From: Armigeres subalbatus
Taxonomy: Eukaryota > Arthropoda > Insecta > Diptera > Culicidae
DNA: 64,000 nucleotides
Assembly: GCF_024139115.2 (NCBI RefSeq)
Contig: NC_085141.1
Span: 216,603,783 to 216,667,782 of the forward strand
Direction: 5' to 3'
Part shown: piece after piece, positions 10,839 to 21,865 of the stretch
Numbering within the stretch: position 1 is the first letter of the stretch
How the letters are laid out: every line of letters starts with the position of its first letter
Made by a program: the position numbers and the translations under genes
The notes under the pieces: generated by a model
What the model saw: only the letters and a program-made list of their open reading frames with translations
The model's database searches: none
Told to the model about the DNA's origin: nothing

Positions 10839-11138
10839 GGCTGTGAACCATTCCACCGATTCGTTTAACTTTTAGTTAGAATTTGACAGTTCGATGGTTA
10901 TTTCGTCGTGGTTAAAAATAACCCTGCTCCGGAGCATGGTTAGATTTGACAGTTTGATAGTTAAACTTTGTTCGCGAGAAAATTGGCGCCAAATCCATTT
11001 CGTTCCGAATAACTATCAATCTGTCAAAACTCAAATGGGTCGGCTTCCGAGTAAACTTTTAACCACGATGGGGAAATAACCATCAAAGTGTCAAATTTTA
11101 ACTAAAAGTTAAACGAATCGGTGGAATGGTTCACAGCC
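10839..11138 (+). mobile_element. 300 bp MITE, Harbinger-like, copy 1
   Basis: Terminal inverted repeats start GGCTGTGAACCATTCCACCG and extend about 45 bp. The flanking TTA duplication fits PIF/Harbinger. A copy of identical 300 bp length lies inverted at 21558-21857. Both copies contain a 61-residue ORF of nearly the same sequence (10894-11079 here), which I treat as chance conservation by recent copying. Confidence 0.85.
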
Positions 11139-11176
11139 TTAGAACATATTTTGCCTACCAGCTCAAAATAACCTAA

Positions 11177-11343
11177 GGGGTCGTACACTTATTACGTAAG
11201 CAATTTTTCTGGGTTTTTCGAACCCCCCTCCCCCCATGTAAGATTTTTTTCATACAAATGAATTTTTATTTATATGGAGCGTAAGATATTGACCGACCCC
11301 CCCCCTCCCCCCATAAGTGCTTACGTAATATGTGTACGGCCCC
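11177..11343. mobile_element. Short MITE with GGGG...CCCC ends
   Basis: The left GGGGTCGTACAC-TTATTACGTAAGC is inverted at the right as GCTTACGTAATATGTGTACGGCCCC. TAA flanks both sides. Poly-C runs lie in the interior. A relative with the same end pattern is at 53703-53867. Confidence 0.8.
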
Positions 11344-11697
11344 TAATTTGCAAACGATAAAATTTAATAATGCTGTCCAATAAGCAGCTTGAAGTAGCTC
11401 GAAGTTTCTCCCGACCCGCTTGTTCTTTTTTATCAACAAAAAGGCATTTTATGAGACAGATCGGAACAGCTGTTTTTCTCGTGTTTATCTACTTTATTAT
11501 TAGCATTATTAGGGTCTGTCTCAATGAGAATAGATAGAAGGTGAGGAAGAAGACCAAATGTAACTGTATTAGTGGAAGATAGAAAATGTAAACAGCAAAT
11601 GGTGACGTACATATTTGCACGGCTTCTTATGGGAGCTCGAATGCAGTAGTGAAAGTTTTTTCGCCAAACACGAAAGGCACGCACACATTAAATGGAT
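11344..11697. other. Between MITEs, no gene
   Basis: Contains a stray GGGTCTGTCTCA-type MITE end at about 11510. The 83-residue minus-strand ORF has no motif. Confidence 0.4.
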
Positions 11698-11927
11698 GGG
11701 TCTGTCTCATTTGGAGAATTAAACTGAAATTAAACTTAAAAGTGACATTTCAATAATTATCGAATAACCCTGCTGGCAGAGCAAGATTACTTTTGACAGA
11801 TATAGAATCATTTTGCATCGATGTCTTATTGGAATTGCTGGGTAGCACCAGCCATTCTTATAACCGGGTTATATGCTAATTTTCGAACTGTCACTTTTAA
11901 GTTTAATTCTCCAAATGAGACAGACCC
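11698..11927. mobile_element. MITE A (GGGTCTGTCTCATTTGG ends)
   Basis: 17 bp perfect outer inverted repeat, then a second inverted block TTAAACTTAAAAGTGAC-like. The interior shares CCCTGCT-GCAGAGCAAGATTAC with MITEs B and C, so the three form one family. Confidence 0.8.
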
Positions 11928-11932
11928 TAATG

Positions 11933-12026
11933 GGCCAAACACAATTGATACGTTTGCGTGCGTTTTGACAGTTTCTCCATGGGAAAACTGTCAAAACGTA
12001 CCCACTCGTATCCATTGTGTTTGGCC
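11933..12026. mobile_element. Hairpin MITE 1
   Basis: GGCCAAACACAAT-GATACG at the left is inverted at the right, with an inner TTTTGACAGTTT/AAACTGTCAAAA stem. Confidence 0.75.
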
Positions 12027-12030
12027 TATA

Positions 12031-12130
12031 AAGAGCGGAGCAGAATGGATACGTTTGCGTGCGTTTTGACAGTTTTCCCATAGCAAAACTGTCAAAACGC
12101 ACGCAAACGTATCCATTCTGCTTAGCTCTT
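12031..12130. mobile_element. Hairpin MITE 2
   Basis: Contains perfect 36 bp arms (12041-12076 and 12085-12120) around 8 bp. Its inner stem is nearly the same as that of the adjacent hairpin 1, although the outer ends differ. Confidence 0.8.
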
Positions 12131-12132
12131 AA

Positions 12133-12375
12133 GGCTTTGGTCTGATTCGTGAATTAAAATCGAATTAAACTTAAAAGTGACAGTTCGGAAATTATGAAAT
12201 CCCCCGCTCATAAGAATGGCTGGTGGTACCCAGCAAGACCAGCAAAACATCAACATCAAAAATGATGCAATATCTGTCCAAAGTAATCTTGCTCTGCGAG
12301 CAGGGTTATTTGGAAATTTTTGAACTGTCACTTTTAAGTTTAATTCGATTTTGATTCACGAATCGGGCCAAAGCC
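12133..12375. mobile_element. MITE B (GGCTTTGG ends)
   Basis: Long inverted ends (GGCTTTGGTCTGATTCGTGA at left). The interior shares the CCCAGCAA and TCTTGCTCTGCGAGCAGGG blocks with A and C. Confidence 0.8.
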
Positions 12376-12410
12376 GAAAGTGGGCACCCGCAGAAACATA
12401 TCAAAACAAA

Positions 12411-12858
12411 TCTGTCTCATTTGGAGAATTAAACTTAAAAGTGACAGTTCGAAAATTAAAAAATCACCCCGTTATAAGAATGGCTGGTGCTACCCAGCAA
12501 TTCCAATAGGACATCGATGGAAAATGATTCGATATCTGTCAAAAGTAATCTTGCTCTGCGAGCAGGGTTATTCGATAATTCTCGGGTACTTATTCAAAAG
12601 GACGTATGTGATTTTGTAAACAAAGATTCAAACGTCGATTTGTTCAATCTGATGGCCCTCCCACGCAAACCATCACTACAGACAGGTAGGGGAAGCCTTC
12701 GGCTACCTGTTGGTGGTGTTGGTTTGCGCGGTAGTGCCATCAGATTGGACAAATCGACGTTTGAATCTTTGTTTACAAAATCACATACGTCCTTTTGAAT
12801 AAGTACCCGAGAATTATTGAAATGTCACTTTTAAGTTTAATTCCAGTTTAATTATCGA
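12411..12858. mobile_element. MITE C, interrupted by hairpin D
   Basis: The left end TCTGTCTCATTTGGAGAATT is as in MITE A. The right arm resumes at 12816 after the nested hairpin and lacks the outermost repeat. Confidence 0.7.
12581..12811. mobile_element. Hairpin element D nested in MITE C
   Basis: The ends CTCGGGTACTTATTCAAAAG are exactly inverted at the right, with arms of about 85 bp. AATT flanks both sides. A relative, itself interrupted, is at 19607-20300. Confidence 0.85.
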
Positions 12859-13049
12859 AGTAAAAGTAAATAATCCGGCAATCGTTAAACATCTCATAAA
12901 ATACCTTAATGGGCAACGGGATGGGAATAACTTCGAACTACTTCAATCTGCTTATTGGACAGCACCAATGTTATTTGTACACTCACAAATTTAGGAAATC
13001 GTATATCGATTAAAATTCAAGCGAATTTAGCATTTTTGAAACTTTAGCG

Positions 13050-14967
13050 GATGGAAGAAGAGGCGAGGCCTAGCCCTCGTATGTGGAAGACATCGTACTT
13101 CGACGACGAGGTGTTTATGGAAGCGCTCCGCCGCGAGCAGCTGGTAATGCATGCGATGCCACCATGCCTAGGAAAGTCCACCCTAGGAATGGGAGGCCAC
13201 CGGCTTACTGGTGGACTCTAGCAATTGCGAACCTGCGCCGCGCCTGCCTACGGACACGGAGGCGGATGCAGCGAGCACGCACAGAAGAGGAGCGTGTTGA
13301 ACGACGGGTGGCGTTCGTGACTGCTAGAGCCGCTCTGAAGACTGAGATTAGATCAAGCAAAAAAAGCCTGCTTCGAGGGCCTGTGTCAAAACGCCAACGC
13401 GAATCCATGGGGTGACGCCTATAGGGTCGTAATGGCCAAGACACGTGGGGCGATGACCCCCACAGAGCGGTCTCCAGAGATGCTAAAGAGGATTATTGCG
13501 GAGCTCTTCCCACGTCATGACCCAAGTCCATGGCCTTACTTAGCAGAGCTGCCAGGGTGGCCGACGAGGGAAGAGTAACCGTGGTGGAACTTGCGGGGAT
13601 TGCACTGTCCCTTAGTGTAGGTGAGGCGCCAGGACCGGATGGTATTCCGAACCTGGCCAGTGGCCATCAAAGCGGCCATTGCTGAGGCTCCCGAGATGTT
13701 CAGATCTGTCATGCAGAGATGCCTGGACGAGGGAGTTTTCCCTGAAGCATGGAAAAGGCAGAGCTTGGTCCTATTGCCAAAGGCGGAAAAACCACCGGGG
13801 GATCCGTCGACATATAGACCAATATGCCTGCTTGATACGGCGGGGAAGGTGCTCGAGAAGATTATCCTCAACAGGTTGTTGATACGCACGGAGGGTGCGG
13901 CGTGCGGATGGTCTATCGAGTAACCAGTTTGGCTTCCGAAAGGGTAAGTCGACCGAAGACGCTATCTTGTCGGTTACCAAATCCGCGGAGAGCGTAAGCG
14001 TATATAAATCCAGCGTAAGAGGAGGGGAGTTCGCTATTGTGCAGTAGTGACTCACGACGTGAGGAATGAATTCAATAGTGCCAGTTGGGCAGCTATTACA
14101 GATGCGCTCCTGCGTCTTGGAAACCCCGAGTACAAGATTCTCGAAAGCTACTTCCAGAATCGAGTACTGATATACGACACGGAGGCGGGGCGGAAGTGCA
14201 TTGACATAACCTCAGGGTTTCCGCAAGGTTTCATACTGGTTCCGGTGTTATGGAACGTCATGTACGACGGTGTCTTGAGGTTGAAGTTCTCGGTGGGCGT
14301 GGTAATCGTCGGCTTCGCTGACGATATCACGCTGGAGGTCTACGGCGAATCGATCGAAGAGGTGGAGTTGACTGCAGCCCACTCGATCGCAATTGTGGAG
14401 GAGTGGATGAGTTCCAGGAAGTTAGAACTGGCTCACCACAAGACTGAGGTGGTTGTGGTTAACAACCGAAAGTCGGAGGAACAAGCGGTGATAAGGGCAA
14501 GCAACTGCGCGGTCACCTCTGAACGCTCCATCAAACTCTTGGGGGTAATGATCGACGATAAGCTCACCTTTGGTAGCCACGTCAATTACGCCTGCAAGCG
14601 TGCCTCCACAGCTATAGTGGCATTGTCCCGGATGATGTCCAATAGCTCTGCGGTTTATGTCAGCAAGCGCAAGTTTCTGGCTAGTGTCGCTCTGTCCATA
14701 CTAAGGTATGGGGGGGCAGCTAACTGCTACAGAACGAAGTTAGAAAATACGTATAGGCTCATGTGCCTAAGAGTTGCGAGCGCGTACCGTACCGTGTCGC
14801 ACGATGCACTTTGCGTCATCACCGGTATGATGCCTATTGACATCGTTATCGGTGAAGACATAGAGTGCTTCGAAATGCGCGGCACGAGAGGCATCCGCAG
14901 GACTGTTAGGTTGGCCTCAATGGTCAAATGGCAGCGTGAGTGGGACAGTTCCACTAAGGGTAGATGA
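13050..14967 (+). pseudogene. R1-like reverse transcriptase, plus-strand copy
   Basis: Recognisable in order: DATMPRKVHPRNGRPPAYWW in the linker; PEAWKRQSLVLLPKAEKPPG and STYRPICLLDTAGKVLE in the RT fingers; FGFRKGKST near 13930; ITSGFPQGFILVPVLWNV; and VGFADDITLEVYG as the catalytic motif (about 14310). The thumb follows, with ILRYGG. Frameshifts occur near 13390, 13560 and 13910. The longest intact piece is 306 residues (14047-14967). Against the minus-strand copy it lacks no catalytic residue of the palm, but the broken frame rules out function. Confidence 0.85.
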
Positions 14968-15465
14968 ACACATAGGTTGATACCGGAGATAGGTACGTGG
15001 GTCAAGAGGCGCCATGGGGAATTCACTTTCCACCTGACCCAGGTCCTTACAGGCCATTTTTTTTTTTTTTTTTTTTTTTTTATAGAGGATGAAGGCAAAT
15101 CTGCATACAGACACCTGAAATTATCACTCAGGGAGTGGGGTTGGCGCGGTTGGCAGAAGGCCAGACCGCCGGACCCACTAAACCCACCCAAGCAACAGAA
15201 GGTTACTTGAGTTACCCTCTCTTCTAATGCACAATTCCCCAGGACTACCTTTCAGTATTACTTCTGTGGGGAAAGCAGTACTAAAAGTACTCCTCCCAAA
15301 ACAACACCTTTCACAGTGCCTCTCTTCGATGTTTTGTCATACGTCTGAGCCCTTTGGCTCCCTTATTGGTGCCAGCAAGCACACAAAAGCGTGGGCCCTT
15401 AAGCCCTTTACTTTTTTTCCTTGTGCCATTCAGCAACGCATCTACTTTCCTTTTTATTTTTAGAG

Positions 15466-16270
15466 CCATTTAGCTCTCAACGTGCTCGCAAGCTACTCAG
15501 ATAGTCCCCCGGCGGCGGATCTACCCTACTCCGACGGGGAGTCCCCCGGCGGCGGAAGCTCCCCCGATACCGACGACCCGCATTCGTGATGGCTGTTACA
15601 TTACCAACACTACACATTCACCTGGTATGCATGTTCATAGATCCGCTCAAGTCCTACGCACATTCTCACTTCAACGGGTGACCGGACGAGTGCCGAGGTC
15701 AGGCCAAAGATTCCGGGTGGAGATAGCTTCCGGTTCAGTGGTGCCCCGACGACCCGAAGCAGGTGCATTCACGCGGCACGATCTACTCAACTGGTCCCCG
15801 GCGGTGGACCTAGCCTACTCCGATTAACCGATTTCCCATGAACTGCGCCTTTCAGCTTCTTGCTTAACCGATGAGCCATTCAGCTCTCACCTTGGTCGCG
15901 GACTACTCGGATAGTCCCCGGCGGTGGATCAATCCTACTCCGACAACCGGGTCCCCGTCGCCGGTCGCTCCCCCGTCACCTACGACCCGTCTCAACGGGT
16001 GACCGGGCGAGTGCCGAGGTCAATCCAAAGATTCCGGGTGGAGATAACTTCCAGTTCAATGGTGCCCCGACGACCCGAAGCCGGTACATTCGCACGCCAC
16101 GGTCTACTCAGCTGATCCCCGGCGGTGGACCTAGCCTACTCCGATAACCGAGTTTCATTTGCCTTGAGCCATTCAGCTCTCACCTTATTCATTGAGCCAT
16201 TTAGCTCCCGCCTCGGTCGCGATCGCGAACGACTCGGATAGTCCCCGACGGCGGATCTAACCTACTCCGA
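15466..16270 (-). repeat. Imperfect tandem repeats of about 290 bp in the R1-like 3' UTR
   Basis: Blocks GAGCCATTCAGCTCTCACC, GATAGTCCCCGGCGGTGGA, CAACGGGTGACCGG and GAGTGCCGAGGTCA recur in the same order, spaced about 290-300 bp (for example 15871 and 16166). There are two full units and partial ones at both ends. GC-rich compared with its surroundings. Confidence 0.8.
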
Positions 16271-16414
16271 CGAGAAGTTCCCCGAAAGCGGGAGCTCCTC
16301 CGAACCCGGCCGTTTCGCCACGTTCTGCGGCTACGCGCTCGCCGCAAGCTGAATACAGTTGCGACGCTGTCGTTCCCATCCATTATCGACATATATATTC
16401 ACGACTTCCACGAC

Positions 16415-18816
16415 TCATGGTCCGCTATCCGTAACGGCTGCCTGCTGCTGCTCTATGCGCCAACTTCGTTGCAGGATGTCGGCTATCCTGGACGTCGCTC
16501 TTGCAACCGCTCTCCACTGTTCTGGGTTCTGGCACATTTTTATGACGATGTTATCGGCGTTGGTGTCCGTTCCGCATGCCCCCAACATCGCACTCCTCTC
16601 CGTTTCGAACCGAGGACATGTGAACAGGATGTGTTCAGCCGTTTCTGTCACGTCTGGGCATTGCGGACAGGTGGGAGAAGCCGCGTGACCAAACCTGTGT
16701 AGGTACCACTTGAAGCATCCATGGCCTGTTAAGAACTGGGTCAAGCCAAAGTTTAGCTCCCCATGAGGTCTACTAATCCATGCCGACACACTTGGGACTA
16801 AGCGATGGGTCCACCTTCCCTTAGGCGAGTTGTCCCACTCTCTCTGCCATTTGGCTACCGTTGCTGCCTTTATATTCCTTCGAGCGTTATCGGTGCCCCT
16901 GAGGGCGTAGCACTCCTCGTCGTCCTCTACCACCAGTTTGATGGGCATTATGCCAGCGAGTACACATGACGCTTCGCGAGATACGGGGCGGTATGCGCTG
17001 ATAACGATCAGGCACATTAGCCTATGAGTACTCTCCAGCTTTCGCACGTTGCAGTTTACGCTCAACGCTGACACCCAAGCTGGTCCTCCGTATCGTAGTA
17101 TTGAAACCGCCACGCTTGCCAGCAGCTTGCGCTTGCTGGAGCACACCCTAGAGTTGTTCGCCATCATCCTCGATAGTGCCGCTATCGCCGTCGACGCGCG
17201 CTGGCAGGCGTAGTCGACATGACTTTAAAGCTCAACTTATCGTCGAGCATCACCCCAATTGTTTCAGAGATCTCTTGGAGGTGATGTCGCAGCCGCCGAC
17301 TCTAATTGTCGCCTCCTGAACCGATTTCCGATTGTTAACGACTATCATCTCCGTTTTATGATGCGCCAACTGTAGCTTCTTGCTGCGCAACCATTCCTCC
17401 ACTAGGCTGATCGAATAGGCTGCAGTCAATTCGACCTCTTCGACGGATTCTCCGTACACGGTCATGGTTACGTCATCGGCGAATCCCACTAACTTGACTC
17501 CTGGCGGGAGCTTCAACCGCAGCACGCCATCGTACATCACGTTCCACAGCAATGGACCCAAAATTGATCCCTGTGGGACACCTGCCGTGATGGGGGCGGT
17601 AGCCAAGCCTTCGTCTGTCTCGTAGATCAATAATCGATTCTGAAAGTAGCTTCCCAGAATCTTATACAGCCCTACCGGTACTCCCAGCCGAAGCAACGAG
17701 TTCGCGATCTCCATCCAGCACGCACTGTTGAATGCATACCGCACGTCGAGTGTTATTACTGCGCAGTAACGTATACCACGCCGCTTGCATTCGATGGCGA
17801 CCTTTGCAGTGTCAACCACCGATTTAATGGCACCCAGAGTAGACCTTCCTCTCCGAAAGCCGAATTAGGCTTTCAGCGATCGTGTACGTACACGCACGTT
17901 TTACTCACACTTTTACTCGGTTTGTTTGCAACCAAGAGCAGTTGTCACGGCAAAATCAAATGGGATTGTTTGCAACCACGAACCTGCGTTCGTGTTGGTG
18001 AGAAATGTCGGCGAGACCCTAATTGCTCGCTCGATAATCCTCCTACCTCCTCGACGTACGGCGACAGTCTGTTCAGGATCAACTTCTCCAGTAGCTTCCC
18101 TACCGTGTCTATAAGACAGATTGGTCTGTACGCTGAGGGGTCTCCTGGTGGCTTGCCAGGTTTCGGTAACAGGACCAAACGCTGTCTCTTCCATATATCC
18201 GGGAATGTCCTCTCGTCCAGACACTTCTGCATGGCCAGCCTAAACATGTTCGGGTTAGTCGTTATGGCTGCCTTCAATGCCATATTCGGGATCCCGTCCG
18301 GACCAGGTGCTTTACTCGGGTCGAGGGACTTTGCCACCGTCAATATCTCTTCTACCGTCACCCTCTCCACCGCTTCATCATTTGCTACCCTCGCTGCTGG
18401 CGGCCAGTGGGTTGGGCCGTGGTGCGGGAATAGTGCCTCGATTATAGTCTTCAGCCTCGTTGGACATCGCTCGGGAGGAGCCAGTGCTCCTCTTGTTTTG
18501 GCCATCACCACCCGATAGGCGTCTCCCCATGGGTTCGAGTTGGCGCTCTGGCACAGTCTGTCGAAGCAGGCTTTCTTGCTTTCTTTGGTGGCCTTGTTTA
18601 GAGCCAGTCTCGCTGCTTTGAATTGCTCGATGCGTTCCTCCCTCACTTCCGCCAAGCGTGTCCTTTGCGTTTTTCTTCTAGCCCGGAGACAGGCTGCTCG
18701 AAGGGCTGCAATTTCATCGCTCCACCAGTATACCTGTGGCCTGCAGTTCCGTGGTCGCACCTTCCTCGGCATGGTCGCGTCACAAGCTCGAGACAGGACC
18801 GCAACCAGTTGCCGCT
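16415..18816 (-). pseudogene. R1-like reverse transcriptase, minus-strand copy
   Basis: On the minus strand: DATMPRKVRPRNCRPQVYWW (from about 18770), then the RT fingers DPSKAPGPDGIPN, LLPKPGKPPGDPSAYRPICL and KLLEKLILNRL. A 154 bp insertion follows. Then FGFRRGRST, AFNSACW, AGVPQGSILGPLLWNV and the catalytic VGFADDVTMTVYG. A frameshift lies near 17225. The C-terminal part follows (ILRYGGPAWV, LTGHGCFKWYLHRFGHA) and a CCHC-type motif CPQC...H...C (about 16640). Better preserved than the plus copy but still dead. Confidence 0.9.
17867..18020. mobile_element. 154 bp small insertion in the R1-like RT
   Basis: It interrupts the frame between SSEQ and FGFRRGRS. AATT lies on both sides (17863-17866, 18021-18024), and the ends AGGCTTTCAG and AGGGTCTCGC are weakly inverted. 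The interior contains two copies of a GTTTGCAACCA motif. Removing it restores the RT reading frame. Confidence 0.7.
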
Positions 18817-19175
18817 CCTTACAGGCCATGGTTGCTTCAGACAGTATCTACACCGGTTCGGACACTCGGCCTCGCACGAGATACCTGCGGTAAATACACA
18901 ATTCGTGCCTTACAACTCCATCGTCGTTGTCACCAGAGGCCGATAGCACCTGAAATTCAGGTTCGGAAGTAGGGCTGGGTTGGCCACACCTTACGTAGGG
19001 GGGGCGAAATCTGTAGACAAGCGTTAGACTGGAACCAAGCGAGACATCGCAGCAGAGGCAGACCCCCAGTCGATCGAAATCTAACCTGGCAACAAGATAG
19101 CTGGACATAATTTCAAGTTGGTCCTTTGCACCACTAGGGTGTACAGGACCCATGAATAAAAATTTAAAAAATGTT
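18817..19175 (+). pseudogene. C-terminal end and 3' tail of the plus-strand R1-like element
   Basis: Continues from 15057. LTGHGCFRQYLHRFGHSAS is the counterpart of LTGHGCFKWYLHRFGHA in the nested copy. Then comes non-coding tail with GTACAGGACCCATGAATAAA. A degraded tail of the same kind lies at about 27548-27660. Confidence 0.8.
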
Positions 19176-19179
19176 ATTT

Positions 19180-19590
19180 GGCCAAATGGTATTCTGTGAA
19201 ATAAAAAGAAACGCAAAAATTCCAAAGAATTTCATGTCAAGCTTCCGAAGAATTTTCTTTGGAACTTATGAACAATTCCCTATTGAAATCCAAAGAATTT
19301 CTTGTTGGATTTGCGGTAACTCCGAAAAAAATCTGTTGGAACTCCGAAGAATTTCTCGTGAAAATTTCGGAGAATTCCTTGGGAAAATTCCAGTGAGTTA
19401 CCCATGGATATTCCAAAGAATATTTAGAACAAATTCCGAACACCTGATCAAAAGTCTTGTACTAGCAGGCTATCGTTTTTAATTAAGCACCAATTACCAA
19501 CCAAATTCGTTGAAAATTTCGAAGGATACTTATTACAAATGCCGAAGGACTTTCCGTGGAAATCCTGAACAATTGGATTTTTAGGGGTAT
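19180..19590. repeat. Degenerate AAATTCC/AAGAATTT low-complexity repeat
   Basis: Same style as 4930-5470. Short ORFs on both strands come from it. Confidence 0.5.
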
Positions 19591-19606
19591 TGAGATTATG
19601 ACATAT

Positions 19607-20300
19607 CTCGGGTACTTATTCAAAAGGATGTTACGTTTGGTTTTATTTTGTTCGAATAGTTGTAAATATTCGATCGAGTCTGTATCGTTTGTGCTATATT
19701 GTGTATGTTTTATCTGTTGAATTTGTGTCTGGACTCAAAAGAAAAAAACCTGAAAGTAGGCAAAAAAAAATGTTTAGTTGTGATTTGTCCCAAGTTTGTT
19801 CCAGACACAGACATCAAATCGTTGATGCCAAATTACATTAATTGATTCGGGGCGCCCAAATAGGATAAGAATCCTATACAAAGGCTCAGCTATGAATACA
19901 GCAAACTAACAAAACACAAAATGCGCAATACGCATTAAAAATATATTTGCGGGATTTGGCTGATGGACCAAAATCTCATATGAAACCTCGTCATTTCCCG
20001 TAGTGGGCACCACCTAGCCGTCTCTCTTAGGGCACCAGGAGAGAACGTGCATTATTTTAATTTGTTATTTGTTTCATGTTGCTTGCGTACCTATATGTTT
20101 GTATAAAATAAATTTGTTACAAGGACGTATAAACAAAGTTTCAAACGTCGATTTGCCCAATCTGATAACACTCCCCCGCAAACCAACACCACCAACAAGT
20201 AGCCGAAGGCTTCCCCTACATGTCTGTGGTAATGGTTTGCGTGGACATGTTGATGCGAAGAAATGCACCGTAATTGCAAAGTGGATTGATCCGTAGATAA
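19607..20300. mobile_element. Interrupted relative of hairpin D
   Basis: The first 25 bp (CTCGGGTACTTATTCAAAAG at 19607) match hairpin D. The match resumes at about 20119 with AAACAAAGTTTCAAACGTCG and runs to about 20250. The 19632-20118 interval is inserted sequence and includes the dispersed repeat shared with 7845-8115. Confidence 0.55.
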
Positions 20301-21557
20301 AATGTCGCATTAAGGTGCGCCAAACAAAGGGCTTAAAAACCACTATATATAGATGCAAATGGTTTATGACTGAGACGTTTACTCAAAATAGCAATAAATG
20401 TGTTTCTAAGAGATATCTAGAACAGAGTTTTACCTAGCATTAAAGAATCATTTACAAAGCAATCGTTTATGCTAGAAAATCAAAAATAGTGGTTTTGGTT
20501 TATAAGCCGTAATGATATGTTACGCGAGATAATCATTATCGGGGCCAAACGACCTTTTGGCATTTCCAGCGGTGTTTCTAACTAATTTTCAAGTATATGT
20601 TTGCTTCTGGATTCTGATAGTTTCGAGATCCGAACTACGTGCGCTGTATAGTAAAAACTCTGGAAAAACTGCCGCAAATATCCCAGAAGGTCGTCTTGCC
20701 CTGAGGGTGCATATTACCCCAGTTTCTTCTATAGTGCGTGGCTCTTCATTTTGATTTTACTCAGTAATAAGTCAAATAAATTGTTTTGCCGTCTCTATTT
20801 TTCCCACAAAAAATTACTCACATTTTATAAAAGAGGAAAATTACTCAAATTTTGAGTAGTTTTCCACGGGAATTGGACTGTTGTTTATTATGTATTTTTG
20901 GCAGCACTGCATTTTGTCCTTCGGAATGCTACACCAACACAAACTTATGCACCAACACCTACAACTACTACCAATCGCTGGCAAATTTTCACACAAACAC
21001 TTGCACACCCACCAAAATCCCTCACGCCTGCTGCGCTGCGGAAAAGCAACTCGAATCCCGCGCGAGAAAAATGCGACACAAAGAGGAAGAAAAGTGAGGT
21101 TATTTCATTTTTTTCGCTTCACGCCACTTCTAGACTTTCAATTTTCACCCCACAGATGCGACCATGGGAATATTTTTTCACCTGCACGATAATCTTCGGC
21201 AACCAATCAAGCGCAATACCACCGATCCGGAGGGAACACACGCGAAATTACGCAAAAAACTCGTCGGAAAAATCGCTCCACGAAATGATGCAAACCATCA
21301 CTTGCCGAACTCACGATTGGATTGATAAAAACTTGCGCTGACTGCTGGCTGGCAGCCTCGTTTGGATTCAAGTTTCAAGTGTGTGCGTGTGTTGCGTAGA
21401 GGCGTCGAAACATTGTTGGGGCTTTTTTCAGAAAATATCCCCAGTGAAAAAAATATGGGTTCAAAGACTTCCCGGTTAAAAATGTATACCATCGTTTTCA
21501 CAAATCCTTGGTGAAGTAATCATAACCGCGAAATGATTTTTCACATTACTATTTTAA
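20301..21557. other. No gene recognised; short ACTCAAATTTTGAGTAG palindromes
   Basis: The stretch at about 20790-20865 has ACTCAAA/TTTGAGT words like those at 29330-29770. ORFs of 81, 103 and 147 residues overlap in three frames at 20850-21340 (Thr/Pro/His-rich), with no conserved motif and no splice support. I do not call them genes. Confidence 0.4.
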
Positions 21558-21857
21558 GGCTGTGAACCATTCCACCGATTCGTTTAACTTTTAGTTAAAA
21601 TTTGACATTTCGATGGTTATTTTCCCATCGTGGTTAAAATTTTACTCCGAAGCCGACCCATTTGAGTTTTGACAGATTGATAATTATTCGGAACGAAATG
21701 GATTTGGCGCCAATTTTCTCGCGAACAAAGTTTAACTATTGAACTGTCAAATCTAACCATGCTCCGGAGCAGGGTTATTTTTAACCACGGCGAAATAACC
21801 ATCGAACTGTCAAATTTTAACTAAAAGTTAAACGAATCGGTTGAATGGTTCACAGCC
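21558..21857 (-). mobile_element. 300 bp MITE, Harbinger-like, copy 2
   Basis: Same length and ends (GGCTGTGAACC) as 10839-11138 but in opposite orientation. TAA flanks both sides. Confidence 0.85.
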
Positions 21858-21865
21858 TAAGAATA

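Larger units (their letters stand above)
15058..18816 (-). mobile_element. R1-like non-LTR retrotransposon nested in another R1-like element
   Basis: The minus-strand element ends in a poly(A) tail, seen as the T run 15057-15081. It starts 5' truncated at 18816. The 14 bp duplication of host-element sequence TCCTTACAGGCCAT on both sides gives exact boundaries. Length is about 3.76 kb, of which 15082 to about 16414 is 3' UTR containing tandem repeats. The insertion is younger than the plus-strand host copy. Confidence 0.9.
13040..19175 (+). mobile_element. R1-like non-LTR retrotransposon, interrupted at 15057
   Basis: The left part (13040-15057) carries EN-RT linker, RT and C-terminal region. 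The right part (18817-19175) carries the end of the C-terminal domain (LTGHGCFRQYLHRFGHSAS) and a 3' tail ending in an A-rich stretch with AATAAA. Between them sits a second R1-like element on the other strand, flanked by the 14 bp duplication TCCTTACAGGCCAT (15044-15057 and 18817-18830). The element is 5' truncated: no endonuclease domain is seen before 13040. Confidence 0.85.

Noticed and set aside
15057..15081. T run as transcription terminator
   Set aside because: It is the poly(A) tail of the minus-strand R1-like element, proven by the 14 bp duplication.
16359..18946. Plus-strand ORFs over the nested R1-like element
   Set aside because: Antisense shadows, except 18817 onward, which is the true end of the host element.
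20850..21341. Three overlapping ORFs up to 147 residues
   Set aside because: Low-complexity, mutually overlapping, no motif or splice context.
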